From positions 4,126,344 through 4,190,343 of the forward strand of contig NC_080063.1 in the NCBI RefSeq assembly GCF_026212465.1: DNA of 64,000 nucleotides, written 5' to 3'. Origin of the DNA: Amaranthus tricolor. Taxonomy: Eukaryota; Streptophyta; Magnoliopsida; Caryophyllales; Amaranthaceae. Of the stretch, positions 10,980 through 24,025 are shown in pieces (the stretch's first letter is position 1; each line of letters opens with the position of its first letter). The notes beneath the pieces were generated by a model that saw only the letters and a program-made list of their open reading frames with translations, had not been told where the DNA came from and did not search any database. The position numbers were made by a program, and so were the translations under genes.

Positions 10980-13900
10980 TATGAACTTTAGTTGGTAAGC
11001 AGTCGGCTTATTTTAAGTCCCTTTTTATTTGCCGACACAAATGTACTGTCCTCCCACTAAATTTTCGACTAATTAGATACAATCATACAACTCTACTTTC
11101 AATTTATAAACATAAATACTCATATCTCTCTTTATTTTTATTCCATTTCTACTACTCCTCATTCGCTACTTTATGAAGTTCCAAAATAAATATTTACAAG
11201 AATACAGAAAAATATAATTTTTAGATAGTATTATTTTATTAAATAATAAATTTTATTAGAAAAAAAATAAGAATAATAAATAATATATAAATATTAAACG
11301 AAGGTTACTGGAAAATATACGGAGACTATAACTAATAAAAAAATGTATGTATAATGTTAGAGGGAAACAATGTGGGGACCATAAGAAATACAAAAATTTT
11401 AAAATAAAATTAGTAGAAGATATGTAGAGACCAAAAGCATTATTAAAATATTAAAATTAGAATGGATAAGGTTATTTTTGTTCAAAATTGTTGATATAAA
11501 AAAAAGATTATTTTAAAAACAACAAATAATACACCCAAAATAGCAAATGGGAATATCTTTAAGGAACAAAATAAGTATTTTATTCTACTCTGAGAAGTCC
11601 ATTGGAGTTGTTACGAATTTTGAATATAATATCAAGTCGGGAACTAGAATTATTTTTGGTTTTTGAACATATGTAAATAACTTAATAATTTAATTTTAAT
11701 TTTTATACATGAATTATTACAGGTTGAATGGGATCGTAGTGCATGGGTTTTGATTGATGGTAAAAATTTTGGATACCTCCCCCTAACGGTAATGAATTGA
11801 TCACCGAGACTTTGAGAGTATGAACAGTGCCTTGTTATACATTTATTTTTATTTCAGTGTATCAAATCTAAACATTCATTATTTTAATATGAGAATGGAA
11901 GTATTAATATTTTTTCCCTTGATAACTAAGAGATAATTAAATACAATTAATATATTTGAAATGATAAATAATGTTTTTAATTAATATTATAACCCAAATC
12001 CATAATTATTTAACTTCAAACTCAACATCAAAAAACTGAACAAACACATATTTTATATATAATGGTTGACTTTGAAATATCTATTATACAGAATTTCTCT
12101 CTTAGTGGTATGATAAGAGTGATTCATCCTAACCAAATAAGAGTATATGCATTATTATAGGCAAGATAGGGTTAAATGACTTTTTTTTTTTTTTTTGGTT
12201 TTTTGTCTTTTGTTTTTCAGGTAATCAATGTGTTAAAAACGTATTTGATAAGTAATTTTAAAAGACTATTTAAAATTGATTTTTAGGCCAAAATTAGATA
12301 CTTGCTTTTTTAGTCATTTTTTCTTGACAAACAACTATCGATTAATAACTAATTTAGCTTATATAAATGGCTGATCAACTATTATTTTCAGCTAATTAAA
12401 TCAGCCAACAATTTTAACCAACTCCCATCTTTCATGACCACAAATATTTTTTGTTGCATATATTCGATTAAAATAGAAGTGCAATGAAGTTTGAATGATA
12501 AATGTGTAACACGTTGTGCATGAGTCTTCTTAGCATATTATAAGGAATTCCATTGAAGTCTGGTCACGAGGAATGGACATAATTTAATGTAATAGATGCT
12601 TAATATATTCCACAACATATTGAAATTATTATTTAAACTATAATTATTTTATGCTTGTTAAGAAAAAATAATAGTTGATTTGTCACTTAGTGTGGAGGAA
12701 AAATAATGAGAAATTACTAAAGGAGTTAGTCTTGTGAGATATGTACTTCGGTGAGATGATTTTAAATAAAGTGTTTATATTTTCAGAATATATATATATA
12801 TATATATATAAAATGTATTATGTAATACGTCTTTCAGTGAGACCATACCATCACTTATAATAATTTGTGTTACTAAAGAGTTAAGATATCTATCAAAGTT
12901 GGTTTATTTCATTGAATTAATATTTTCAATTGTTTATTGATCTAATTTCAATATTTATTATTAAATTTTGCTTAATTAGCTAAATGTTTGTTTAATAATT
13001 TATTCACATACAACATTAAGCTAAAGTGGGCAAGACATAATAAATACTTCTAGTAAATTATCATATCAATTCATTATTTTTAAAAAACAAAATCTCGTGT
13101 AAGCGTATACATATAATAATATATTTCAATGTATATATTATAAACATTTGTTATAGTACTATAATATAAAGTGTTAAGAGACCAACTCAATTAAAAGTAT
13201 TGTATTTGAGTATAAAGATATTTATTTCATATGCATTACTATTATGAGTATAAAATAAGTATGTTCATAAAAGTTTAAAATAGGTTTATTATTATTACTA
13301 CTACTAATATTATTGATTAGATAAAAAAATTTGAAATATCTAAATCATTTTTGATGTACTTCCTCTATTCTAATTTTCTTGCTACCAAAATATTTTGCAT
13401 AAGTCTAAGGAATTATTATCTTTGCCTTAAGAAAACAATTTTAAATATTAAAGAGCCCAAATTTAATTAAGTATGCAGTACAAATAAAATAGGAGGAAAA
13501 TAAGCATTTACATAATTATTTTTTTCCAAAAGGAAATAAACCGAAAGAAAAATTGTATAGCATATAATGAAACCGGATTGTGAAAATTTGTATTTTCTTT
13601 GTCCTTTAAAAGATTATCACACTTTGTTTTTTTTTTTTTTAAGTATTATCTCTTATTGCTATCCCTAAATTTCAACTCTATTTTAATATTATCTATACAA
13701 TTCAAGTAGTCTCACTATTTTTTAATCTTTGTACAAAATCTCATTAGTAAAATATTTACAATGTTCCACTATATCCGCTATACTTTCTTCATTTAGTTTA
13801 AATGTTTTAAATTACTTGCTACATTATTATTTTTGGCAAAAAAGACTATGTAAATATCTATTTTAGCCCTTTTTTCCTTAACTATAACTCATTAACTTTT

Positions 13901-14860
13901 GCACGTATCTCTTTAAATTTATAATAATCTTTTTAATACAAAAATACCAATTTTTAATTTTTGTGTAGCGAATAAAACAAAAATTAGGAAGTACTACCTT
14001 TGTCCCGTTTTTGTTGTAACATAGCAACTTTGCATATTATATAAGAAACATCTTTTTCAAAAGCAAAATAACAATTTTACCTCATTTCACAATAGTAAGG
14101 TTGATAATAATAATAAGCAGGGAAAAGAATAAAATAAGGGTAAAATAAAAAATTATATAATTGGTTTATTTTAAAAAGGGTAATATTAATAAAAAATACT
14201 CTAAAAAAATAAAGTGTTGGAAGTAAGAGTATCATGTATTCATGTTGAGGGAGGAAGTATAACTGTATAACTGTGTATAAGTATGATCATTAAAGTTTGA
14301 TTCTCTGTCATTATATCATGTCATAAAACTACTACTATTAATAATGGCTACAGTTAATTATTTTTCTTACAACTTTTTACTACTTCACCACTCCAACTTT
14401 GGATAATTGTTTCTGTCATACTCATCTCATAAAAATCAAGAGGAAAAAGAGAGGGAGAGAAAAAGAGGCAGAGAATCATGATTTGAAAGCTCTGACTAAT
14501 CACCACTAAATTTCTCTAATCATTATAAGGAGAGTAACAAAATTATTACTTATATACCCGGGAATTAATCCTAATTCACTTAACACTTGAAACAAAAATT
14601 TCTAATCATTTATCTTTGTATATAAAAATAATAAATATTCATAAAGTAAATAAAATAATTAAAAAGAATAAACTGAAATTTTAAAAGCTCCCACCTTATC
14701 AAATTCTTCAACATAAAGGTAATTTGTCAATATTATAAATTATTGTTATTTACTTAGACTGCCTCCATTTTAGATACTCTATTATTAATGATCTAATGAG
14801 GTTAAAATATTTTTATAAAAACTTTTTTATGATTTTTTTACAATAATCTCATCTATTGAT
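10980..14860. other. Gene-free AT-rich region
   Basis: There is no gene I can support. Notable content is a (TA)n run at about 12789-12811, poly-T tracts (about 12180 and 13627) and a possible decayed Stowaway-type MITE at about 13994-14258 (starts CTACCTTTGTCCCGTTTTTG, ends GAGGGAGGAAGTA). There are also GAGA/GGTCTC-type fragments near 12730-12850. Confidence 0.4.
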
Positions 14861-14861
14861 T

Positions 14862-15188
14862 AACCATGAATAATTCCAACTTTGGGGGATATTTTTCTAG
14901 AGTAAACCCGATAACCGGGTGACTTGCTATAACAAGTTTTATTTTTTTAAAAAAAGATAAATTAAAATAAAATGTCCAAAAAATTGTAAAAAAATTTTTA
15001 AAAAATTTATTTTTTTTTAATTATTCATAATTTTTTATATAATTTTTCAATTTTTTTTTCCTAATTGTACATTAATTTTTAGTTTATTTTTTGGTAAATT
15101 ACATATTATAGCAAGTCATTGGGTTATTCGGGTTTATTCTCTAAGAAAATACCCTCTAAAATTGTGATTATTTATAATAATGTTGAAT
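14862..15188. mobile_element. Non-autonomous TIR element
   Basis: A terminal inverted repeat of about 75 bp links 14862-14938 with 15108-15188. The left arm contains AGAGTAAACCCGATAACCGG and GTGACTTGCTATAACAAG; the right arm carries the inverse (CTTGTTATAGCAAGTC-like text and GGGTTATTCGGGTTTATTCT). The centre is an A/T-homopolymer-rich spacer without coding capacity. Confidence 0.7.
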
Positions 15189-15977
15189 TATTTTAAGGTA
15201 ATTTTTCTTATAATATTATATAGTAATAGTCTAAGAATGGTTGAATGGTGTAGGTGGTTGTTTTTCAAACCTAACAACTTATAACAATCTATAAATCCAA
15301 TGACCAATAACTAACATAAATCCATAATCACTAGTTCACTATTTTTACTTAACGATATTGATATAGACACCTAATTCGGTAGTTAAATATCTAATATCCA
15401 CATTATCACCTTTTGCCGAACAGGCTCTATGTGCTGTTATCACTTTGTCGTAATTTAATTTTAAATAGATCAAGATCATAATACAGAACAAAATTGTGAA
15501 AGAGATTTGCATATCAATTTAAGTAATTTTTATTCAATCTAAAATGTAGCATAATTTAATTAACCAAGCTCAAAAGTGCACCAAATCAACGAGAACAAAT
15601 CGACCAATAAAATAATATTATTACTTTTTTCATTTCATTTTGTTAGTTACATTTACTTTTTTATAGTTTTTATTCAAGCCTTAATAGTCACAGCATAAAT
15701 ACGCTTAATAAAATATTATAAAATAAATATTAAAATTATATACAATTGAAAAAAAATTCATATATATTCACAAAAATCATATTTAAATTTCTCTCTCTAT
15801 ATATATAGAATATTTTCGATGTAACTCACAAATAAAATGGAAGAAATAACATTTATATATTCATCAAATATTATATTGAATTCCTTTCTCTTTGTATTAA
15901 ATATTACAAGTGTAAGTGTGTAACTAACAAAATAAAAACGATAAAAGATTGAGGAGAATGAATTATGATGCATTAAT

Positions 15978-16328
15978 TTAGGGAAATTATCAATGGTACC
16001 CTTGAGTTTTGGCACTTTATCAATGGTACCCCTAAGTTTTTTATTATCAATGGTACCCTTGTACTATTGAGCGTTTTACAACAGTAACCTTTTTAAGCTT
16101 TTTCCATCTAAAATTGTCCAAAACCGTCAACTTTTTTTTTCTTTTATTTTTCAATTCAAAACATAAAAGAAGTTAACGGTTTTGAACGATTTTGGACGGA
16201 AAAAGTTTGAAAAGGTTACGGTTTCTAAACGCTCAATAATACGAGAGTACCATTAATAATACAAAAAATTTAGAAGTACCATTAATAAAGTGCCAAAACT
16301 CAGAGGTTACCATTGATAATTTTCCTAA
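15978..16328. mobile_element. Fold-back MITE with long arms and internal sub-repeats
   Basis: Arms of roughly 155 bp (15978-16132 and 16170-16328) are reverse complements with scattered mismatches, leaving a short loop. Each arm contains three direct sub-repeats based on TATCAATGGTACC (left arm at about 15989, 16019 and 16045), so the motif occurs six times in all. There is no open frame of interest. Confidence 0.85.
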
Positions 16329-18867
16329 ATTTTACCCTTCTTTGGTAAATCAATAATTAATGAATTAACCAACCACTCAATATTGTCAATCTATATGTTA
16401 CTCGAGTATGTCCATCCCAATCTCCGGGAGGAATAATTAGAAGCAACTAGGTATACAAATTATGTCTACTCTATCAACACATGATCGCCATCATTACTAG
16501 TCATCACTATGTTATCAAACTTTCTTAATATAGCTAGGGACTTCAATTTAATTTATCTCTCTTTCAACTAAATTGGATATTCTCTCTTAATTATATTTTC
16601 AAAATACTACCTTCATTTTAATCTAATAATTGTTGTTTTAATTTTAAGTTTCAATTTGTTGCATATGTATTTATGAGAAATGTCACTAAATCTTATGTCA
16701 CGAAAAGGTTTAGTATAATTTTTTATTATGCTGCTAAAGGATCTAATAAATGTCACTAAATTCACTATATATAGTATTAAAAATTTAAAGTAGTTCTATT
16801 AAAATTAAATGTCGCTAAATATATCTCACTAAAATTAAATTATGTTGTAATGAATTTTTATGATAGATCATGGTTTATAAATTTACATGCAAAGAGTAGC
16901 TAATATACTACATACACAATCCATTTTTAAAAAATATTTGGTTTTACAGGATTATTTGTGCACATACATTACAAATATATCATAATTAAGTTCTTTATTT
17001 TTTTTTTCATTTAAAAAAAATTATTTTTTGTTTCCTCTTCCTGAACAGGAATTAGGGTTTATTTCTTAAAGAGTTAGTTTATTTCTACTAGTGAAATGAT
17101 TCATGATTTTTTGTTGTATCTCATTTATTTTAGTCGGGTTAAAGTGTTGTAAATTAAAATATTGTGTATATTTTCATTAAAAAAGAAGAGGTTAGTGATT
17201 TAAATAGAGAGCAAGGAGTATTAATTAGAAAGATACATAGTATATAGTATTTATTTTATGTGGACTAAATTCATACAAGATTTATTAGTTTTTTAGTTAG
17301 TGTTATATGATTTTTGAGATTTCTTGGGAAAGAATGCAATATAATTAATGGATTCAAGAATTTTCTTTACTAATCTAAACTTAATTATTAACTCTTATAT
17401 GAAAAAAATAGCTTTCAGCAATTAGTATTAAAATTAATTTAAGTATTATCCATACATAATATTTGTAATATTATTGACTCTAATATTGACAAATATAGCT
17501 ACTTATAGTATTAAATTAATCATTTAAGGTTATTTAGGTAGGTCGGCATTATAACAACATATTCATAGTCAACTCATGCATCATGATATAAGAAACCTAA
17601 TAGATTTGATATGTCTAAAATCTACATGGGTAAGAGAATTAGATTTTTAATCGGTTGGAGTAATTAGTGCTAGATTTTTTAGTTGTTGATTCATCTAATA
17701 TTTTTATTTTTTCAACCTACTTTATAATTAGAAAATCTATAACAATATATATATAACTATTTTTTCAATTGTCGTCTTTTATATATAATTATTTTCTTTA
17801 TAAGATTCATTGTTTCATTCCAGGTCATCAAGATCGAATCCTACTTAGAATCAATCAGGGATAAAATCGAACCGATAAGACTAAATGGTAAGGTATATAC
17901 AGTCTTAAAAATAAATTTAAATATACTAATTTGAGATTTTTCATTTCAAAAGTTTAAAGTTGTGATACAAAATAAAATTTTCACAACTTCATCTTTAAGG
18001 AATGAAAGGAAAAAAATCAATTAGTTTATTAATGCTCTATGTCAGTAAAGAATATCAATTTTTTAATTGTAGTTATAAAATACTTTTAAATGTAGAGTCA
18101 CATTGCTTGAACGGATCTCATTAGATTTTAGGTATGATCAAGAATCGTATTTAGATCCTATGACTCAATTTATTATTTCTCATGAGATCCTACCATCACT
18201 ATAATTCTACTTAATATCTAAATGGCTCATTTATTTTTAATTTAATCATAAAATCATAAAATTGTATATTAAAAATTGAAATTTTATGAACAATGTTTTA
18301 TGCCTATCTACTATCATCAAGGTCATTTTAGAAATCGAAAATTTAAAAACAAGGGTAAGAATAATTATCTCCCATTACTTAATTGCATATCCTTATAGAT
18401 TATTTATTAAAGTTATATATTACATTGTTTTTAATGGGTAAGAAAATCACATACATGTATTTGTTTTTAATGCGTAAAAAAATTTTTTTTAGAGTTTTTA
18501 GAAATAATTGACGTTACCAATGGTTCTATACTTAAATTAAAAAAGCTACATATTGGTCATGTGTGTTCCTTTTGTTCCTTTTGAAATCAAGGTAATGAAA
18601 GTTAAGGACCATTGCCCTAACACTTTTAATCAAAAAAAAATTAGTTGTAAATTTTTTAAAAAAATTTAAACTAATATTAATAAGTTTGATTAAGTTATTA
18701 GGCTTTTTTTGAGTATAATATTTCTCAAAGCTCACATAATTATACCTAATGTTGCAATCTCGATTTAAGAGAGGTGTAAGCAACATTTTATTTCATTACT
18801 TTGAACAAAAATTACAAAGAAGTATTTATAAGTGTCAACAAATATTAAAAACAAATTCTTTAATAAA
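16329..18867. other. Gene-free AT-rich region
   Basis: I see no coding gene, RNA gene or paired terminal repeats. Open frames here are short and of low complexity. Confidence 0.45.
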
Positions 18868-19150
18868 AGAAAAAATTAGTATTAATAATTCAATATTTCA
18901 CCCAACTGCTATAAATAATTTCAATTTTAAATTATTTTTTAATAATTTAATATTTGCTCTTAGTTTGCTGTCAGCATACTATTAGGTATGCTAATAGCAA
19001 GCTAAGGGCAAATGTTGAATGATTATAAAATAAAATGTTATGCTATCAGCAAACAAAAGACAAAAGTTGGAGTATTAAAAAATAATTTAAACGTGTGATT
19101 ATTTATAGTGATTGGGTGAAAAGTTGAATTATCATAATCAATTTTTCCTT
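18868..19150. mobile_element. MITE with AATTCAACCTTTT inverted termini, copy 2
   Basis: The left end (AAAAAATTAGTATTAATAAT...TTTCACCCAACTGCTATAAA) matches the inverse of the right end (TTTATAGTGATTGGGTGAAA...AATCAATTTTTCC) over about 50 bp. Internal palindromes around GCATACTATTAGGTATGC and TTTGCTATCAGCAAA-like motifs agree with copy 1 at 9624-9908. Confidence 0.75.
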
Positions 19151-21517
19151 AATGAGATGGTCTCGTAGTGAATGTATATCTATTAAGCTGACCCATGTAC
19201 AATTAGTGTTTTGAAACCATCACTTATAATTTTAAAGTAATAAATTAGAAAAATAAGCTAATAATATAAACGCGTCTCATAATATGGCAATCTCATATTG
19301 GACGAGCTGAATTTTTGAATAAGTTTTTGCGTAGACTTGACTATTTGGATCTAATATTAGGGCCTAATGTCCCCAAAATATTTTATAAATATTATAAAGA
19401 CAAAAAAATCCCATTTCACAAAATTCAAAGGAATTCCTGTTTTACAAGTCCAGAGAATTTGAGAGACAGAGCAGTTGATACTTGATACTACTACAATATT
19501 CCAAAATGGGACCCACCAAACATTCTTCAAATTTCAAAGCATCAGGTGTGCTGAAAGCAACAGTATCAGAAATGATACATGATTGAATAAAATTGAAGTT
19601 AAAGCATAAATCTTTCTCTCTTTCTTTATAAACCAACAACACACAACCCAGAAAAACAGAATTACATTGACATCAGACCAAAATAATCAATCCAAAAAAG
19701 ATGTCAACAGAGAACCTTTAGCTAACAAAGAATGAAGATGATCAATAATATTGACATAAAGTTGAATAATAAAAAGGAAAGGACTAAAAAGTTGCAAACT
19801 TAAAATGGAAGCTAATGTACAAAGTCTAAAATGTCTACTCTAATAGGAGTATGGATTATCGACTAATTCTCTCTAACGACCTGTGCGAGATACTGAGTTG
19901 ATGACTACTACGACTGTCTAATCCTGCAAAATTATCAAATTAATATCGCCAAATCTTGACATTCAAATCAAATTTGCGAAATCTCTATCGCCTTTTCTTC
20001 TGTTTGTTTCTTCACAATAGAGTCATTCTGTCGTTTTGGGGTCCTCACAGTGAGCAGCAATCTGTCTTTAACATGAACATTATCAGCTTAAGCTTGATTT
20101 GATTTGATACAATACGACCCCAAAATTAACTTTTTTTTGGGTTTTTTCGGGTTTTTTTGCTGAATCGCAGCAACCACCAAAGGTTCAAAAAAGACTCCCC
20201 CTTCTTTTATGGTGGGGTTGAGCAGACTCAAAAGACAAGTGCAACTCCAGCTAAAAAGAATGTTTTTTTTTTTTTGCTCTCGTATCTATTGCTACACCTC
20301 ACAAGATATAGCCGTGTCTTTGATAGACAAGGGAATCGAGAAGTTACCGTTTATTTATGCTGAACTATATTCTGGGATCTACTACATGGAAAGAATTGCA
20401 ACTTTGGTGTTAGGACTAAGGAGGCCTTTCGAGTACAACAGTTTCGTCTTCTGAGGCTGCAGTTACTGTAAAAACAGAACAGAACTAGTGTTAGTCTTTC
20501 AGTTCATTCAGTATATGATTCTATTATTCATCAATTATTGAAAAATGAATAAAAGATGACACCCCTTTTATGAGACAGACATACACAGGAAAAGCTTGAA
20601 AATAAAGTTCAGTGGGAAGGAAAGCTAAAACCCAGAAAGGAAACATATGGCCTGCATTGAGTAAGTGATATGGATATGCAACTCCTATTGCGATCAACAG
20701 TAACAGACAGCCATCTTCAAGTTATTACATTAAACTGTTCAGGCAAACGGATAGCCTAAATAATCGACCAAGAATGCAAAAGTATTGAAAGAATAGAAGT
20801 ATAAAAGCATGTTTAAGTTTTGACATGAATAACAAGGATAATGATAACAAAGCAGGGTTCATACAGAAAACGTTTACTGGATACACACGACTCAACATCA
20901 ACGATAAGCCTGAAGAATTTGCAAAAACCGTAACACAAACTGCTTCACAAGTCAAGCTAGACAAAACTTAATCGAGGGTAAATCGAGAAAATCAATGGTT
21001 GTGTGCCAACATCTTAAATATGGACATACGGGTTTCTGCATTTTGAACAAATCAATGGCACAAATGATATGTATATATATATATATATACATTGCAACTT
21101 ACAGATAAGATGAATGAAAAAATAAGGTGAAATAATGTAAAGGAGAAAGAAAAACTTATCTCCTTGAAAATAATCATTACTCAAACCAACGGTTACATCA
21201 ATTCTTGCTGCTCATCATGAAATCCTCAAACTAGTATCTAATCTATATCTAAAGGGATAGAAAGTCATAGCCAGGAAAGGAACAAATCATAACTCAAATC
21301 AGGCATCTAAAGAGAAATAAATACAAAAAACAAAACCCTACAAATTTAGCTCCTTTCACCATAATCCATGGACCTAAATTATCTTCAGAGTGTAAGACAA
21401 AAATACAAAGGTGGAAGGAGTAAATAAAGTGGCTAAAAGAATTCAATAAATTCTGCTATAAGATATACTTCTAAAAGAAGAAAAGAACAGGCACTGCATT
21501 GCATTGACAGTATATGA
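19151..21517. other. Region 3' of the hAT-derived gene; (TA)n at about 21071-21090
   Basis: This stretch lies downstream of the minus-strand gene ending at 21518 and could hold its 3' UTR, at least the first few hundred bases. I recognise no protein. It also contains GAGATGGTCTC-like repeat fragments (about 19155-19310) and a TA microsatellite. Confidence 0.35.
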
Positions 21518-24025
21518 TCATGGACCAATAAAAATCTCATTTAGAACATCATCCTCACCGGTTGCAGAAGCAAAAAGCTCCTCATCCTTATCTTCCTCAC
21601 TTGTGAAATCCCGTCGCTCAAGCTTCAAATGAGCAGCTATGAAAATCATCTTTTGTGCTCTATCCATACCGAACCTTGAACGACCATGGGTTTGAACCCA
21701 TTTCAGCAATGAAGAATTGAATTTAAAACTGCGAGCTGTGGCATGAAGGAAGATAAGCCTCAGGGCAACCTTCCCTAGTGATTTGAACTCAGGAAGATAA
21801 GTTTCCCAAACAAGCCTACTACCATGAGGATTGGCAATCTTCATCTTTCCAGTTATAGGATCTCTCTGCTTCACCTGTACAGCTTGTGCATAAACAGGAT
21901 CGAGTCCTTCTGTCCTCCATTTCATTAATTCCATTAATGCAATGTGTGCTTCCTCCCTCGAAACAAGTCGAGTTATGAGCTTGTCAACATCCTTTTCTTG
22001 CTCAGGTGTAAGGTACTTGAATGGTGGAAGGTATTTCCCACTGCTGTCCCTTATCAAATAAAGAGGGTCGAGTATATATGCAGCCGCCCAAGCTGGGTGA
22101 TAGTTCTTCCTGAACCGTCGTTCAATCATCTTGTCAATAGGCTCTTCAGCAATGTGGAACTTAGCACACCAATCTTTCATCTTAGTCCTAACCTCTTCCC
22201 ACAAATGAAGGCATTGCCCAACTAAAGGCCTATCAGTTTCAAATTCATGAGTCATTTCTTTCACCAATTTTACCAATGAGCGCACCGCGTCTAAGTCATT
22301 CCAAAACCCTACATCCCGAATCATCTCCCCAAATTCTCTAGCAACCGGGTCCTCCATTGATATTATCTTGTATGATTCATCTAAGAGTACCAGTTGCAGC
22401 ACTCGCGCTGAGCTCATTATGTCTTCAATCAAACCATAAACAGGCTCGAAATTAAAAATTTCGTGCTCTTTCGTAGGAACTCGAAGTAAACAAGCAAGAC
22501 CATACTCTCTTAATTGGTGCTTGTGGAAGCTATTCCGCACCTGGGTTTTGTTATTCAGAAAATTTGCGAGCTTAAAACAATTCTCAGCAACATTCTTAAA
22601 CAAAGGTAGCTCCCTATAAAAATCCTTGATCAAACTGTTAAAGGCTTGATACTGACAAGAAAGATTAATCATCCATTGATTCTGAACCTCTAAATTCTTC
22701 AATGCTGAACTCTTAAACTTATCAGCTACTACACCTACACACCGCTGTAGACCATTGCCACAAATGTCTGCCATTGTTTCCCAAATCACTTCTTCAGCAT
22801 ACTTACAAGGAACCTGCCCACCAGTAAATACAGCCCTCCTATAAACACTGGTACCATTGGGCAAATTAACAGTCAAATTTACCAGATTTTCCTCAAAACC
22901 ACCCTTGGATTTCCATCCATCAGAAGCAATTTGGAAGAACATAGCATCTCTAATTCTAACCTCAGACTCATTCCTGACTTCCTCGTACCTAGAATCCAAC
23001 CTAGACCCACAAAATTCCCTCTTAGAAGCCTCAGGGACACCCACTTGATTAAGGAAGGCCTTAAACTTAGGATGCTCTAAGCTTGAAAATGACACAGACC
23101 CACATGATTCATACACCCAATCACTCAAATAATCAAGAGCACAATCTACTTGACACTTGCTTAAAGAAGGTCCAGGTGATGCTTTAGGACTCTTCAATCT
23201 TTTTATACTGTCCTCAAACATACCTCGAGCATCAGACAAATCATCCCCTCTTCTTCCTCCTCCTCCTCCTCCTCCTCCTCCTCCTCCACCACCACCACCA
23301 CCCCTGGTAGCCAAATTTTGATTAACAATAAGATGATGATGTTGTGGTTGTTGTTGGTTAGGTTGATGAACCACCAATGCACCACTACCACCTGAAAAAC
23401 CCATCTCAGAGCAATACCTAGACGGGTCAATTACACTAATAGGAGCCACATATGAAGCATTAGCAGCACCTATAGCGTTCGAATTGGTGTTAGGAGTAGT
23501 CCCACCACTTCCACCACCAACTTCACCACCACCAGAACTCGAGGAGCTTCTCTTACGGTGGTTAAATTGCGGAGGAGTGGGAGTAGTAGTATTAGTATTA
23601 CTACCAGGACTAACAATAGTAGAAGGCATAGTACTAGTGGAAGTAATAGTAGGACCACAAGGAACAACAACACCTCCAGAAGAAAGAGACTGAGAATCGA
23701 CAAGGGGAGGAGGAGAAACAGAAGACAAAGGTCTAGGAGTGGTAGGAGAGCTAAAATTAGGACATGTACCCCTCTTAAGATGTTCAGAAGCGGTTCTAGA
23801 AGGATTAGAAGCACTAAACATGGTATCACATAAACAACACTTCAATTTAACCGCCTTAGGAAGACCGTTGTCGGCGTTATGAACCAACAATGGTTCTAAA
23901 TGAGCCCAATACCAAGCCCCTTTACCTCTTACAGCCTTGTTACGCACCGTTAGAAGACTTTCATACCTTTTATGCACGGCTTTCGCCGTTGCTTCATCCC
24001 CCGTATTCTCCCCTGTCGCCGACAT
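21518..24025 (-). CDS. Domesticated hAT-type BED zinc-finger protein (At1g12380/At1g62870-like)
   Basis: Single-exon gene of 835 codons. I start at the ATG at 24025 (MSATGENTGDEATAKAVHKR); the frame extends further upstream only through a TTG. Residues 24-90 form the conserved N-terminus and a C2HC BED-type zinc finger (C63, C66, H82, C88; ASNPSRTASEHLKRGTC), a DNA-binding fold known from hAT transposases. Residues 91-260 are low-complexity: Ser/Pro/Thr-rich, Gln/His-rich, and a 16-glycine run at about 242-257 coded by GGN repeats. Residues 290 to about 560 match the DUF659-like hAT core (FFQIASDGWKSKGG). The C-terminus carries hAT-like helices (AWAAAYILDPLYLI). No terminal inverted repeats flank it and the frame is intact, so I infer a host gene derived from a transposase, probably nuclear and regulatory. 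Its biochemical role is not known to me. Confidence 0.88.
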   Translation of the reverse strand: MSATGENTGDEATAKAVHKRYESLLTVRNKAVRGKGAWYWAHLEPLLVHNADNGLPKAVKLKCCLCDTMFSASNPSRTASEHLKRGTCPNFSSPTTPRPLSSVSPPPLVDSQSLSSGGVVVPCGPTITSTSTMPSTIVSPGSNTNTTTPTPPQFNHRKRSSSSSGGGEVGGGSGGTTPNTNSNAIGAANASYVAPISVIDPSRYCSEMGFSGGSGALVVHQPNQQQPQHHHLIVNQNLATRGGGGGGGGGGGGGGGGRRGDDLSDARGMFEDSIKRLKSPKASPGPSLSKCQVDCALDYLSDWVYESCGSVSFSSLEHPKFKAFLNQVGVPEASKREFCGSRLDSRYEEVRNESEVRIRDAMFFQIASDGWKSKGGFEENLVNLTVNLPNGTSVYRRAVFTGGQVPCKYAEEVIWETMADICGNGLQRCVGVVADKFKSSALKNLEVQNQWMINLSCQYQAFNSLIKDFYRELPLFKNVAENCFKLANFLNNKTQVRNSFHKHQLREYGLACLLRVPTKEHEIFNFEPVYGLIEDIMSSARVLQLVLLDESYKIISMEDPVAREFGEMIRDVGFWNDLDAVRSLVKLVKEMTHEFETDRPLVGQCLHLWEEVRTKMKDWCAKFHIAEEPIDKMIERRFRKNYHPAWAAAYILDPLYLIRDSSGKYLPPFKYLTPEQEKDVDKLITRLVSREEAHIALMELMKWRTEGLDPVYAQAVQVKQRDPITGKMKIANPHGSRLVWETYLPEFKSLGKVALRLIFLHATARSFKFNSSLLKWVQTHGRSRFGMDRAQKMIFIAAHLKLERRDFTSEEDKDEELFASATGEDDVLNEIFIGP

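Noticed and set aside
20157..20454. Overlapping plus-strand open frames of 68-81 residues
   Set aside because: No recognisable motif, low-complexity Phe/Leu tracts from poly-T, and position downstream of a minus-strand gene.
23470..23833. Open frames of 91-119 residues overlapping the hAT-derived gene
   Set aside because: They are low-complexity shadows (Leu/Val or Arg/Ser runs) of the Ser/Thr/Pro-rich coding region of the intact 835-codon gene.
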